NCBI RefSeq assembly: GCF_001952855.1
Contig: NZ_LPNO01000014.1
Location: 1-64,000 of the forward strand
Length of the DNA stretch: 64,000 nucleotides
Reading direction: 5' to 3'
Source of the DNA: Pseudomonas sp. ATCC PTA-122608
GTDB lineage: Bacteria > Pseudomonadota > Gammaproteobacteria > Pseudomonadales > Pseudomonadaceae
Shown here: positions 49,031 to 57,588 of the stretch, piece after piece
Position numbering within the stretch: the stretch's first letter is position 1
Layout: every line of letters begins with the position of its first letter
Translations under genes and position numbers: made by a program
Notes under the pieces: generated by a model
Database searches by the model: none
What the model saw: the letters and a program-made list of their open reading frames with translations, nothing else
Told to the model about the DNA's origin: nothing

Positions 49031-50140
49031 ATGCCTTACGAACCGAATGAACTCCTGATCCGTCAATTTGAAGAAAACGGCACCGACCTCACGCAGCAGG
49101 TCGAAGCGCAACTCCACCTGATTGCGCCCAACAGCCCGAATATCCCCCTTTATCGCGACATGATCTTCACCGTGTTGCGCATGGCCCAGGACGACCGCAG
49201 CCGCTGGAATGCCAAGATCACCTTGCAGGCCATCCGCGAACTCGACCACGCTTTCCGTGTGCTTGAACAATTCAAGGGCCGACGCAAAGTCACCGTGTTC
49301 GGCTCGGCGCGCACACCGGTGGAAAGCCCGCTGTACGCATTGGCCCGGGAAGTGGGCGCAGTTCTGGCGCGCTCGGACCTGATGGTGATTACTGGCGGCG
49401 GGGGCGGCATCATGGCGGCGGCCCACGAAGGGGCTGGCCTGGAGCACAGCCTGGGGTTCAACATTACCCTGCCCTTTGAACAGCACGCCAACCCGACCAT
49501 CGATGGCACCGAGAACCTGCTGTCCTTTCACTTCTTCTTCACCCGCAAGCTGTTCTTCGTCAAGGAAGCCGATGCCTTGATCCTGTGCCCGGGCGGTTTC
49601 GGCACCCTGGATGAAGCGCTGGAAGTACTCACCCTGATCCAGACCGGCAAAAGCCCGCTGGTTCCAGTGGTACTGCTGGATGCACCGGGCGGTAGCTTCT
49701 GGCAAGGCGCCCTGGACTTTATCCGCAGCCAGCTTGAAGCCAATCGCTATATCCTGCCCACCGACCTCAAGCTGGTCCGCCTGGTATACAACGCTGAAGA
49801 GGCAGTGGAAGAGATCAATCAGTTCTATGCGAACTTCCACTCCACTCGCTGGCTGAAGCGCCAATTTGTGATTCGCATGCATCATCCGTTGAGTGACCAC
49901 GCACTGGCCCACCTGCAGGAGGCATTTGCCAGTCTTCGCCTCAGTGGCGACTTCCAACAAATTGCGTACACCGGCGAGGAGCATGACGAGCCAAGCTTCA
50001 GCCATTTGACGCGGCTGGTATTCAACTTCAATGGGCGTGACCAGGGCCGGTTGCGGGAATTGGTGGATTACATCAACTTGCCGGAAAACTGGGCCGAGGC
50101 TCAGGGGAAAACGCAGCAGCGGGTGACAGAGACGGCGTGA
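49031..50140 (+). CDS. LOG-family nucleotide hydrolase
   Basis: A 369-residue protein of the LOG (Lonely Guy) family. The Rossmann glycines are VITGGGGGIMAAAHEGA, and the nucleotide-binding signature is LCPGGFGTLDEALEVLTLIQTGK (PGGxGTxxE). N- and C-terminal extensions beyond the ~190-residue LOG core are present, as in larger bacterial members. Relatives release the base from nucleoside monophosphates. Being next to recX-recA-cinA is conserved synteny; no functional link is known to me. Confidence 0.87.
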   Translation: MPYEPNELLIRQFEENGTDLTQQVEAQLHLIAPNSPNIPLYRDMIFTVLRMAQDDRSRWNAKITLQAIRELDHAFRVLEQFKGRRKVTVFGSARTPVESPLYALAREVGAVLARSDLMVITGGGGGIMAAAHEGAGLEHSLGFNITLPFEQHANPTIDGTENLLSFHFFFTRKLFFVKEADALILCPGGFGTLDEALEVLTLIQTGKSPLVPVVLLDAPGGSFWQGALDFIRSQLEANRYILPTDLKLVRLVYNAEEAVEEINQFYANFHSTRWLKRQFVIRMHHPLSDHALAHLQEAFASLRLSGDFQQIAYTGEEHDEPSFSHLTRLVFNFNGRDQGRLRELVDYINLPENWAEAQGKTQQRVTETA

Positions 50141-50155
50141 CCTGCCCCTGAAACG

Positions 50156-50189
50156 AAAAAAGGCCCGCTATTTTCATAGCGGGCCTTTT
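50156..50189. terminator. Bidirectional terminator, LOG gene and recX
   Basis: AAAAAAGGCCCGCTA-ttttca-TAGCGGGCCTTTT between the convergent genes. Confidence 0.9.
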
Positions 50190-50207
50190 ACATTGCTGCC
50201 AAGTACT

Positions 50208-50675
50208 TCAGTCATCCATATCCCGACCGCTCAACAAGCGGCTGATCATCTCCATCGAGAATCCGCGATAGCTCAAAAAGCGACCTTGCTTCGCCCTCTC
50301 CCGCGCATCAATCGGCAGATGACCGGCAAACTTGCGACGCCAAGTATCTTCCAATTGCGCCTGCCAACTGATGCCGGACTCACGCAAAGCGAGTTCGATG
50401 TCAGCACGTTGCAGGCCACGCTGGCTTAGCTCTTCACGAATTCGCGCAGGGCCGTAGCCGGATCGAGCTCGGTAAGAGACAAAGCTTTCGAGGTAACGGG
50501 ATTCCGACAACAGCCCTTCTTCCGTCAGGCGGTCAAGGGCTGCGTCGATCATCTCAGGATCTGCGCCGCGCTGACGCAGTTTACGCGTCAGCTCGACTCG
50601 ACCATGCTCGCGTCGTGCGAGCAGGTCCATTGCAGTGCGCCTTACGGCGACGGGTGTATCCAGTACAACGCTCAT
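50208..50675 (-). CDS. recX: Recombination regulator RecX
   Basis: A 155-residue helical protein that modulates RecA filaments. Typical blocks are [23 protein letters not shown], then [31 protein letters not shown], and the late [12 protein letters not shown]. It starts 8 nt after the recA stop, so it is in the recA operon and would be SOS-induced by read-through. Confidence 0.93.
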   Translation of the reverse strand: MSVVLDTPVAVRRTAMDLLARREHGRVELTRKLRQRGADPEMIDAALDRLTEEGLLSESRYLESFVSYRARSGYGPARIREELSQRGLQRADIELALRESGISWQAQLEDTWRRKFAGHLPIDARERAKQGRFLSYRGFSMEMISRLLSGRDMDD

Positions 50676-50683
50676 CGTTTGGC

Positions 50684-51736
50684 TCAGATGTCAGCGTCGG
50701 CCATGTCGTCAGCCGTTTCCCGGGTGGACGTCGATTTGACGTCGGCAGTCGGGGTCAGCAGCTTGTCGCGGATCTGCTTTTCAAGCGCCGTGGCAATCTC
50801 AGGGTTGTCCTGCAGGAACTTGGCGGAGTTGGCCTTGCCCTGACCGATCTTGCTGCCGTTGTAGGCATACCAGGCACCGGACTTCTCGACGAAGCCGTGC
50901 AGCACGCCCAGGTCGATCATCTCGCCGTTCAGGTAAATACCCTTGCCGTAGAGAATCTGGAACTCAGCCTGACGGAACGGCGGAGCCACCTTGTTCTTCA
51001 CGACTTTAACGCGGGTTTCGCTACCAACAACCTCGTCACCTTCCTTCACCGCGCCGGTACGACGGATGTCCAGACGGACCGAAGCGTAGAACTTCAGCGC
51101 GTTACCACCGGTGGTGGTTTCCGGGCTGCCGAACATCACACCGATCTTCATACGGATCTGGTTGATGAAGATCACCAGGCAGTTGGCGTTCTTGATGTTA
51201 CCGGTGATTTTACGCAGGGCCTGGGACATCAGACGGGCTTGCAGGCCTACGTGCATGTCGCCCATTTCGCCTTCGATTTCAGCTTTGGGTACCAAGGCTG
51301 CCACGGAGTCGATGACGATCACGTCGATGGCATTGGAGCGCACCAGCATGTCGGTGATTTCCAGCGCTTGCTCACCGGTGTCCGGTTGCGAAACCAGCAG
51401 GTCGTCAACGTTGACGCCCAGCTTGCCGGCGTATTCTGGATCCAGGGCGTGCTCGGCATCGACGAACGCGCAGGTGGCGCCCATTTTTTGTGCCTGGGCA
51501 ATCACCGACAGGGTCAGGGTGGTTTTACCGGAAGATTCAGGACCGTAGATTTCAACGATACGGCCTTTTGGCAGGCCGCCAATGCCGAGCGCGATATCCA
51601 GACCCAGAGAGCCAGTGGAGATAGCCGGGATCGCCTGACGGTCGTGATCGCCCATACGCATTACGGCACCCTTGCCGAATTGACGTTCGATCTGACCCAG
51701 GGCCGCAGCCAAGGCTTTCTTCTTGTTGTCGTCCAT
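50684..51736 (-). CDS. recA: RecA recombinase
   Basis: A 350-residue recombinase. Walker A is [10 protein letters not shown], then the MAW region, loop L2 [28 protein letters not shown] and a long acidic C-terminus. It starts at ATG 51736 ([20 protein letters not shown]). A LexA box lies 41 nt upstream. It drives recombination and SOS induction, and would be required for induction of SOS-controlled tailocins such as the module beyond cinA. Confidence 0.97.
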   Translation of the reverse strand: MDDNKKKALAAALGQIERQFGKGAVMRMGDHDRQAIPAISTGSLGLDIALGIGGLPKGRIVEIYGPESSGKTTLTLSVIAQAQKMGATCAFVDAEHALDPEYAGKLGVNVDDLLVSQPDTGEQALEITDMLVRSNAIDVIVIDSVAALVPKAEIEGEMGDMHVGLQARLMSQALRKITGNIKNANCLVIFINQIRMKIGVMFGSPETTTGGNALKFYASVRLDIRRTGAVKEGDEVVGSETRVKVVKNKVAPPFRQAEFQILYGKGIYLNGEMIDLGVLHGFVEKSGAWYAYNGSKIGQGKANSAKFLQDNPEIATALEKQIRDKLLTPTADVKSTSTRETADDMADADI

Positions 51737-51776
51737 TAAAGTCCTCACGTAATCAATAAGGCCTGGCGGCCAACAC

Positions 51777-51792
51777 CTGTATAAGTAGACAG
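51777..51792. promoter_or_regulatory. LexA box of recA
   Basis: CTGTATAAGTAGACAG fits CTG-N10-CAG. It lies 41 nt before the recA start and 28 nt past the cinA stop. Confidence 0.88.
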
Positions 51793-51819
51793 TATTGTTC
51801 CACAAAGATCCGTGATCGC

Positions 51820-52320
51820 CTACCCCTGATTTTCTATTTCTGCTGCAGCTCGTCGCAACAAGCCCTCTAGCGCGGCCTTTACCGTTTGTCGGCGGACCTC
51901 GTCGCGGTTGCCGGGGAAGTGTTCGAGCTCGGCGGTGATCTCATCGCCCACCCCCCAGGCCAGCCATACAGTGCCCACCGGCTTGTCCGGAGAACCCCCA
52001 TCGGGCCCGGCGACGCCGCTGACCGCTACGGCAAATCGGGCCAGGCTTTTCTCCTGGGCGCCCCGCACCATCGCCTCCACCACTTCGCGACTGACGGCAC
52101 CCACCTTGGGGAACAATTCTTCCGGCACATGCAGTTGCCGAGTCTTCTGGCGATTGGAATACGTGACGTAGCCTGCCTCAAACCAGGCCGAACTCCCGGG
52201 AATCCGCGTGATGGCCTCGGCGATACCGCCGCCGGTGCACGACTCGGCGGTGGTGACGTGGGCATTGAGCACCTGCAAGCGTCGGCCAAGTTCAGCGGCG
52301 AGTTGAGTAATTTCCTTCAC
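51820..52320 (-). CDS. CinA-family nicotinamide-nucleotide amidohydrolase (PncC type)
   Basis: A 166-residue stand-alone CinA C-terminal domain. Motifs: [25 protein letters not shown] and [23 protein letters not shown]. It deamidates NMN to NaMN in NAD salvage. In many Pseudomonas this gene and mutS flank a phage-tail island, and here the island begins 72 nt upstream. Confidence 0.92.
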   Translation of the reverse strand: MKEITQLAAELGRRLQVLNAHVTTAESCTGGGIAEAITRIPGSSAWFEAGYVTYSNRQKTRQLHVPEELFPKVGAVSREVVEAMVRGAQEKSLARFAVAVSGVAGPDGGSPDKPVGTVWLAWGVGDEITAELEHFPGNRDEVRRQTVKAALEGLLRRAAAEIENQG

Positions 52321-52391
52321 GGTCGTCTCCTGGGGTGGGCGGGCGTTTGCCTACCCTACAGGAGCCCATGGGCCATGCAAGTTACAAGAGA

Positions 52392-52904
52392 CTAACGCGT
52401 GACGGCCTGGACATACGCCTGGCAAGCACGCAAGGCGATCAACGCGTTATCGCCGTCGTCGGTGATGCCGATAATTCGTTGAGCATGCGCCGGGTCAAGT
52501 CGGGCTCGCGGGGCTGCATGAACCACGCTGCCGGAGGTGGCGGTGGCTGGCATTGGGCAGCCGTTGGTTGGGTCGCTGGTGTCGAGAAGGACTGACAACC
52601 GCACATCAGCAGTGGCCAGGCGATCCCGCAAGTGAGCCTGATCACGCTGTGCATCGGAAAGCTCCCGGGTGTGTTGTTGGTCGCTGGCGCTGAGTTGTTG
52701 CTCCAGTGCCAGGCGTTTGTCCTGTTCAGCCTTTTGTTGGCGCTGGGCAGACTGGCTTTGCTGGCTGAGCGCTTCTGCATGCTGAGCCTCCTGGCGCTCA
52801 AGTTGTGTGCCATACCGCCAGGCCTGTACCTGCCAGGCAACCCCAGCCGAAACGGCCAACAACAGCAAAAAGCCAAGCAGGCGATACGACGTCAGGAAAC
52901 CCAT
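52392..52904 (-). CDS. Inner-membrane spanin (Rz)
   Basis: A 170-residue protein. One N-terminal anchor (LGFLLLLAVSAGVAWQVQAW, about residues 7-26) is followed by a long Gln/Glu/Ala-rich coiled coil (about 30-100) and a short C-terminal domain. This is the plan of the Rz i-spanin that spans the periplasm in lysis. ATG 52904 with AAGG 7 nt upstream; it overlaps the endolysin end by 13 nt. A second reading frame inside it encodes Rz1. Confidence 0.85.
   Translation of the reverse strand: MGFLTSYRLLGFLLLLAVSAGVAWQVQAWRYGTQLERQEAQHAEALSQQSQSAQRQQKAEQDKRLALEQQLSASDQQHTRELSDAQRDQAHLRDRLATADVRLSVLLDTSDPTNGCPMPATATSGSVVHAAPRARLDPAHAQRIIGITDDGDNALIALRACQAYVQAVTR
52439..52654 (-). CDS. Outer-membrane spanin lipoprotein (Rz1), nested in Rz
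   Basis: A 71-residue product in a different frame wholly inside Rz. MHSVIRLTCGIAWPLLMCGC is a signal peptide ending in the lipobox LMCGC. The mature part is proline-rich (QPPPPPAAW), as in Rz1 proteins. GGGAG lies 7 nt before ATG 52654, which supports real translation. Together with Rz it would fuse inner and outer membranes. Confidence 0.82.
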   Translation of the reverse strand: MHSVIRLTCGIAWPLLMCGCQSFSTPATQPTAAQCQPPPPPAAWFMQPREPDLTRRMLNELSASPTTAITR

Positions 52905-53449
52905 GACACCGCCTTCGCCCGGGCCCACAACTGCAGACGGTTCTCCAGACCGTTAAGGCCGCCATTGATACGTCGGGTGATGGTGGTGAAATGGTCTTTG
53001 TCGGCCAGTTCGTTCAAGCCATTGCTCTGCCAGAACCACGCGGCGGACTCGCACGCCCATTGCGGCTGCTCCAGCAACTCCGGTTGCTGCAACAGACGCT
53101 CATCGCCGAACAACGCCTGGCTGCATGCCAGGTAGTTGCGCCGGCCAGTGATCTGGATCAGGCCACGCCCGCGATACTTCTGGCCATCGCCATCGGCTTC
53201 AGGGGAATTGCCCAGGCGTGCGGCCAGGGTGCCTGTGTCGTACTTGCTCAGGTATTGATCGCTGCCCAGTTCACGTACGTAGCGCAGTTCGCCGGACTCG
53301 TGGCCGATTTGGGCGAGGAAGGCGGCGATGCGTTTGGATGTAGTGATTTGGTGATGTGCGGCAGCCTCATTTAAAGAAGCTAAAAAAATGCCCGCTCTAA
53401 GGCGGGCTCCAGGCATTACTTGGATAAGTTGAGGGAGTGTTATCAGCAT
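52892..53449 (-). CDS. Endolysin, GH19 lysozyme/chitinase type
   Basis: A 185-residue muramidase-like enzyme. The family blocks are RIAAFLAQIGHESGELRYVREL (catalytic Glu in HES), YRGRGLIQITGRRNYLACSQAL and WACESAAWFWQSNGLNELAD. It cleaves peptidoglycan to release particles. No signal peptide is seen, so a holin is needed; none is found in the window. The ribosome site before ATG 53449 is weak (GAGAG at about 10 nt). A terminator-like hairpin lies in codons 14-23. Confidence 0.9.
   Translation of the reverse strand: MLITLPQLIQVMPGARLRAGIFLASLNEAAAHHQITTSKRIAAFLAQIGHESGELRYVRELGSDQYLSKYDTGTLAARLGNSPEADGDGQKYRGRGLIQITGRRNYLACSQALFGDERLLQQPELLEQPQWACESAAWFWQSNGLNELADKDHFTTITRRINGGLNGLENRLQLWARAKAVSWVS
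53382..53407 (-). terminator. Terminator-like hairpin inside the endolysin gene
   Basis: On the minus strand GCCCGC-cttaga-GCGGGC-A-TTTTTTT lies within the 5' coding part of the endolysin gene. It could limit transcription into the lysis genes, or it may be coincidence in a GC-rich coding stretch. Confidence 0.45.
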
Positions 53450-53477
53450 CGTTTTTTACTCTCACACGCCCAGATAT

Positions 53478-53915
53478 TTACTGAGCAACAGCGTCCAACC
53501 AAGGCAATCCAGCGGGCCGTTTGGCTATCGAGGGAAAGCTCTCAGCCTGGGGCCAGTCACGCAATGCTTGAGTGTATTTGAGCAACTCTTTGAACTGCTC
53601 AGTGGAGAGCGTGGTTTTCAATCCCATGTCCAACTGATCGCGATGACGATCACGCACCCAACTGATGCGCTGTATTTCCGAGTCACGCCACATGCGCTCA
53701 TTTGCCTGGGCTTCAGCATCGGAAATGATGGGGTCGATGTGTTCCTGGCACTGCTCACCCGAATCAATCAGTAAACGCACTGCACGATAAACGTCCGGAG
53801 TTTCTGCTTCAGTCACATGGTAGGGATAGCCATCCAAGGTGACTAAGTAGCTACCGTCCTTTTTAAGATAAATGTCCTCTATGTTGTACTGCTCAGGACG
53901 TTGTTCGTTATCCAT
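53478..53915 (-). CDS. Tail fibre assembly chaperone
   Basis: A 145-residue acidic protein. The C-terminal block QFKELLKYTQALRDWPQAESFPSIAKRPAGLPWL is characteristic of phage tail-fibre assembly proteins. It follows the fibre gene with a one-base overlap (TAATG). ATG 53915 is chosen because GGAGG lies 8 nt before it; an in-frame ATG at 53930 has no such site. It probably helps fold or attach the fibre. Confidence 0.8.
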   Translation of the reverse strand: MDNEQRPEQYNIEDIYLKKDGSYLVTLDGYPYHVTEAETPDVYRAVRLLIDSGEQCQEHIDPIISDAEAQANERMWRDSEIQRISWVRDRHRDQLDMGLKTTLSTEQFKELLKYTQALRDWPQAESFPSIAKRPAGLPWLDAVAQ

Positions 53916-55036
53916 TACTGAATCCTCCATGCAAAACCGACACAGTTTCCATTACCTACCGCAGTACCACCAGCTGCCACTCCGGCGTTGCCACCAAGCG
54001 CAGCCCCGTTACCGTTGTAATTGGCACAGAAAAAGGCCCACGTTCCGCCTGCTGGAAGCACACCGCTCCCCCCTATCTGGATCCATTGCCCAGCTACAGG
54101 CTTGAGAAAGCTGGAAGCTGACAGCGCATCGGTAATCCCGTAACCCGCCAGCGTAGTAGCCACATTCGCTTTACGCGCGGGGTCAAAATTCCCGGAAGTC
54201 CAAGCTGTCTGTGATCCCCACATGAGTTCGCCTGCAGAGTTCATAGCCAAGGACCTGGCAACCAGCCCCGACCAGTGAAACAGGATTCGCGGCGCATAGT
54301 CGAAACCGGTCTGGGTATTACTGACTTCCTGCGCCTCACGAATTTCCAACGCGCCACCGGTACCATTGCCAAGCTCCCCCAGAACTTGCGCGGACAAACT
54401 AGGTCGTTGACGGCTAGTCCCTCCAACCACTAATGCATCAGTAATTCCATATCCTGCCAGCGAGGTTGCTTTATCTGCTTTGGCAGCCGGATTGAAGTTG
54501 CCGTCATGCCATAACATTCGCCATGCGCCGCTGCCATCCTCAGCAAGCCTGCGCATACCAAACCACTCCCCCGTAACGCCTGAAAGAAGATCAAAGCCAT
54601 ACTTTCGATCGGGATACTTTATGTGCAGCCCAGCGCCATAGCTCACAGCTGCAGGTTTATCGGTAGTCGCCTCCGTTACGCTCACAAACTGAGAGACGGG
54701 AAGATCAGACACTTTGCCTTTCACAATAGGAGCAGCCGCAAGAAGGCCTCCCGCCCCCGCAGGCATACCATCGGTAATCCCATACCCCGCCAACGTCGTC
54801 GGCTTGTTCTTCAACTTCAACCAATCACTCAACACACTCAACGCTTGCGCCAACTGATCCGTCTTGGTCTCATCCGGCGCAATCCCTGCCGCCGCCAACA
54901 CATTCAAAATCTCCTGCGTAACCCCATTCCCCCAAGCCGCCGGAATCAAACTCCCTGGCGTCCCGGTCACCGGGTTTTCATCCACAAACTTGCCATTCAC
55001 CAGCCCAACACTGGGCACACTCTTTGGATAATCCAC
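53915..55036 (-). CDS. Tail fibre protein
   Basis: A 373-residue fibre starting at GTG 55036 (GAGGG 7 nt before). The N-terminal attachment part is MDYPKSVPSVGLVNGKFVDE. Three copies of an LAGYGITDA repeat (about residues 82, 194 and 300) are typical of the trimeric shaft. The C-terminal tip, WAFFCANYNGNGAALGGNAG, is glycine-rich and probably binds the receptor. It is short for a fibre; relatives often exceed 600 residues. It is the main determinant of which strains are bound. Confidence 0.85.
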   Translation of the reverse strand: MDYPKSVPSVGLVNGKFVDENPVTGTPGSLIPAAWGNGVTQEILNVLAAAGIAPDETKTDQLAQALSVLSDWLKLKNKPTTLAGYGITDGMPAGAGGLLAAAPIVKGKVSDLPVSQFVSVTEATTDKPAAVSYGAGLHIKYPDRKYGFDLLSGVTGEWFGMRRLAEDGSGAWRMLWHDGNFNPAAKADKATSLAGYGITDALVVGGTSRQRPSLSAQVLGELGNGTGGALEIREAQEVSNTQTGFDYAPRILFHWSGLVARSLAMNSAGELMWGSQTAWTSGNFDPARKANVATTLAGYGITDALSASSFLKPVAGQWIQIGGSGVLPAGGTWAFFCANYNGNGAALGGNAGVAAGGTAVGNGNCVGFAWRIQ

Positions 55037-55047
55037 GCTTCTACCCT

Positions 55048-55647
55048 CTAGTCATAATTGATGTGCACCTGCGTATGAGCAGGTGCGGTGCGATGAATCA
55101 GGCACTCCAGGGCATTGCCCGGATTGACGCCAAACCGCTCTCCCCAATAACTCGCCCCAAACCGCCGCCCCAGGTGCTGGCGGCCGCCGGTGTTAAGGGA
55201 CCACATGAAATGCGCCTGCCAGGTGCCAAAATGCGCAGCGCCAAACCGTGAGCGGCCCATGCGCGGGGCGCGATATTCAGTGACACTGGCGTCGGGATAA
55301 CCCTGGCTGCGGGCGATTTCGATGTAGTACGCGGCGCGCTGGCTGCCCACCGCCAACAGCCGTCGACGCACTGCCAAGCGGCGGTCGTCGTACAGCGGGC
55401 TCAAGCCCAGGCAGGGATCGGGCAGTTGCATCACCCTTTCCCACTCCGGCACCAGTTCGCTGACGGTCACCGGGTCCATTTCGTTTTGCAGGTCGCAGGC
55501 CCGGGCGTCGATGCGCGTGAGTTCTTCGGCGATGCCTTTGAGCACCGTCTCCAACTGCGGCACGCTCTCCAGGTCCCAGGCCGGACCGCTGGGCAACAAG
55601 GCGATCAGTTGTTCTTGATACTGGCCTGCGGTTCTCACTCCAGCCAT
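55048..55647 (-). CDS. Baseplate protein gp48-like (YmfQ/DUF2313)
   Basis: A 199-residue protein with the YmfQ opening (YQEQLIALLPSGPAWDLE) and a SRFGAAHFGTWQAHF segment. It matches Mu gp48 in place and pattern, linking baseplate and fibre. It overlaps gp47 by 13 nt and ends 11 nt before the fibre gene. Confidence 0.83.
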   Translation of the reverse strand: MAGVRTAGQYQEQLIALLPSGPAWDLESVPQLETVLKGIAEELTRIDARACDLQNEMDPVTVSELVPEWERVMQLPDPCLGLSPLYDDRRLAVRRRLLAVGSQRAAYYIEIARSQGYPDASVTEYRAPRMGRSRFGAAHFGTWQAHFMWSLNTGGRQHLGRRFGASYWGERFGVNPGNALECLIHRTAPAHTQVHINYD

Positions 55648-56675
55648 GTGATACCTCCGAACACCAGCAACTGATTGGTCGCCGCTGCAACGTCCACCAA
55701 CGGGTTTGTGAGCGTGTGATCGGTCTCGCCGGTCGCGGTACTGATGGCTTCGGCGATATGGGTCAGCAACAAGGTGTCGCCCAGCCCCGCCTCGCGGTTG
55801 TGCAGGTCCCGCAATTGGGCCTCGACAGCCGCGCGCACGGCGCTGGTGTCGGGGGTCAGCCGCAGTTGATAAGCCACCGGCTTCATCACTGGCGCCAACA
55901 CATACACATCAGCGGTGACTGGCCTCAGCGGCTCGATATGGGCTTGAACCTGCGCCAGTTGCGCGGCATTGGGGATCGGCTGCGGGTCGTCGTCACGCAT
56001 CACGAACACCCCCACCGTCCCCGGCCCCAGGTAATTGCCGCGACACCATGCGCGGGTAATGCCGGGCACTTCGAGGGACCAGGTCTCGTAATCCTGTGCC
56101 GAACCGCCTTGGGGAATAACGCGATAGGAACGAATCACCCGCGCCCGCAGCGACTCCAGGGTTTCTCGCGCCACACCGCCGGTCAGCCCCGGCGCCAGCA
56201 CGGTAAAGGTCGAACCAATACCTTGCAGCGGCTGGACCGCGATCAGGCTCAGCCCGGCATCAGCGTTGCCCAGCGTGCCGGCATCAATCGCCTGCACGGT
56301 GGCAGTGTTGAGGCCTGCATGGGTCGTGCCGGCAGCAGTGACTTTGAAGCTGCGCCCATCACTGCTTTGCAGCACCGTATCCACATCCAGTACCGCGCCC
56401 GCCGCCGCGGTGAAACTCATGCTGCCACTGGCGGCCACTGCAGCCTTGCGCGCCTGGTTCAACCGCAACGCGGCGATGCGCTCCAAGGTGGATTCATCCG
56501 CGGTATCCGGCAGGATCTGCTCAGCGATCCAATCGAGATAACCGTACAGGCCGAACGCCGCACCACTGAGTGTGCGCGCCAGGACCTGGGCATCGGACTG
56601 GCGCAGCGAATCGCTGGCCAGGTCGCTTTGGGTGCGTTTGATCAGCACCGGCAGCGAAGGGGTTTCAAACGGCAT
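55635..56675 (-). CDS. Baseplate J-like protein (Mu gp47)
   Basis: A 346-residue baseplate wedge protein. Typical blocks are ARTLSGAAFGLYGYLDWIAEQILPDTADE near the start and GGSAQDYETWSLEVPGITRAWCRGNYLGPGTVGVFVM in the middle. It overlaps the gp46-like gene by 11 nt. Confidence 0.9.
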   Translation of the reverse strand: MPFETPSLPVLIKRTQSDLASDSLRQSDAQVLARTLSGAAFGLYGYLDWIAEQILPDTADESTLERIAALRLNQARKAAVAASGSMSFTAAAGAVLDVDTVLQSSDGRSFKVTAAGTTHAGLNTATVQAIDAGTLGNADAGLSLIAVQPLQGIGSTFTVLAPGLTGGVARETLESLRARVIRSYRVIPQGGSAQDYETWSLEVPGITRAWCRGNYLGPGTVGVFVMRDDDPQPIPNAAQLAQVQAHIEPLRPVTADVYVLAPVMKPVAYQLRLTPDTSAVRAAVEAQLRDLHNREAGLGDTLLLTHIAEAISTATGETDHTLTNPLVDVAAATNQLLVFGGITWLE

Positions 56676-57063
56676 AGATCACCTGCCAACTGTTATCAGG
56701 GTTGATGTCCAGGCGCTCGCCATCGGCCAGGGTCAGCTGCGTGCGCAGGTTGAGCCGCTGGGCGTCGAGGCGTTCACTGAGGACTTCGATGGCGCTGCAA
56801 TGCCCGTCGTCGATCAGCCATTGCAAGGCTTCGCGGGCATAGAATTCGGCGTCCAGTTGCGTCTGGCGGGTCAGCTTGACCCGGCGCAGCAGCCACAGCC
56901 TTGAGCCGATACGGTCGTCGGCCACGCTGGGAAAACTGTCGCCCCACCAGCCGAAACGCTCGTCATCGTCCACGGCATCGTCGGGCGCGGCACGGCGCCA
57001 GGTGAACAGGCTGATCAGCACCGATCGGGTCAGGGCATTTTTCAGGTTGTCGGAGACAAACAT
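56665..57063 (-). CDS. Baseplate protein gp46-like
   Basis: A 132-residue protein of the phage GP46 family, with RRAAPDDAVDDDERFGWWGDSFP and a C-terminal region rich in short strands. ATG 57063 overlaps the stop of the gp45 gene (TGATG). It is a baseplate wedge component beside gp45. Confidence 0.83.
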   Translation of the reverse strand: MFVSDNLKNALTRSVLISLFTWRRAAPDDAVDDDERFGWWGDSFPSVADDRIGSRLWLLRRVKLTRQTQLDAEFYAREALQWLIDDGHCSAIEVLSERLDAQRLNLRTQLTLADGERLDINPDNSWQVIYAV

Positions 57064-57572
57064 CACTGGCCTCCCGCCGGCACACCGGACTGGCCGTTGC
57101 CGGGCTGTACGCCCACATGCACGTGCCGGATCTGGCTGATGCCACCGGCAATCTGATCGCCCTGGGAGATGATCTTCCCGCTCTGGGTCAGGGTCGGCGT
57201 ATCAATGTTCACCGCGTGGCTGGCGCGGATATTCAGGGTGCCGGTTTCGATATCGATCACCCGCCCGCGCTTGAAGTGAACCTTGTCGCCTTCGTCGGTG
57301 TAGATCGCCACTTCACCCGGCGCCAGGGACTGCAAGCGATAGCGACGGTCAGCCACCACCAGCACGATGGCGTGGGAGCGGTCGCCGCCCAGGAACGTGG
57401 CGATGCCTTCCGCACCGGCCAGCGGGTTGCTGGTGAAACCGTAGGGTTCGAAGTGCTCCATGTCGTCGTTCACTTCGCCTGCGGTCAGGCGCATTTGCAG
57501 CGATTGCAGCTTGGTGGCCGAGTTGGCGAGCACGACAGTGCCGCGCGCCAGCAGGCGAGTCAGTAGGCTCAT
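57063..57572 (-). CDS. Baseplate spike assembly protein V (Mu gp45)
   Basis: A 169-residue spike protein. The OB-fold region (DMEHFEPYGFTSNPLAGAEG) is followed by a repetitive beta-helix (KVHFKRGRVIDIETGTLNIRAS) and a C-terminal HxH metal-binding tip (IRHVHVG), as in phage membrane-piercing spikes. ATG 57572 is set by AAGGA 6 nt upstream. Confidence 0.87.
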   Translation of the reverse strand: MSLLTRLLARGTVVLANSATKLQSLQMRLTAGEVNDDMEHFEPYGFTSNPLAGAEGIATFLGGDRSHAIVLVVADRRYRLQSLAPGEVAIYTDEGDKVHFKRGRVIDIETGTLNIRASHAVNIDTPTLTQSGKIISQGDQIAGGISQIRHVHVGVQPGNGQSGVPAGGQ

Positions 57573-57588
57573 GGAAATTCCTTGATGG

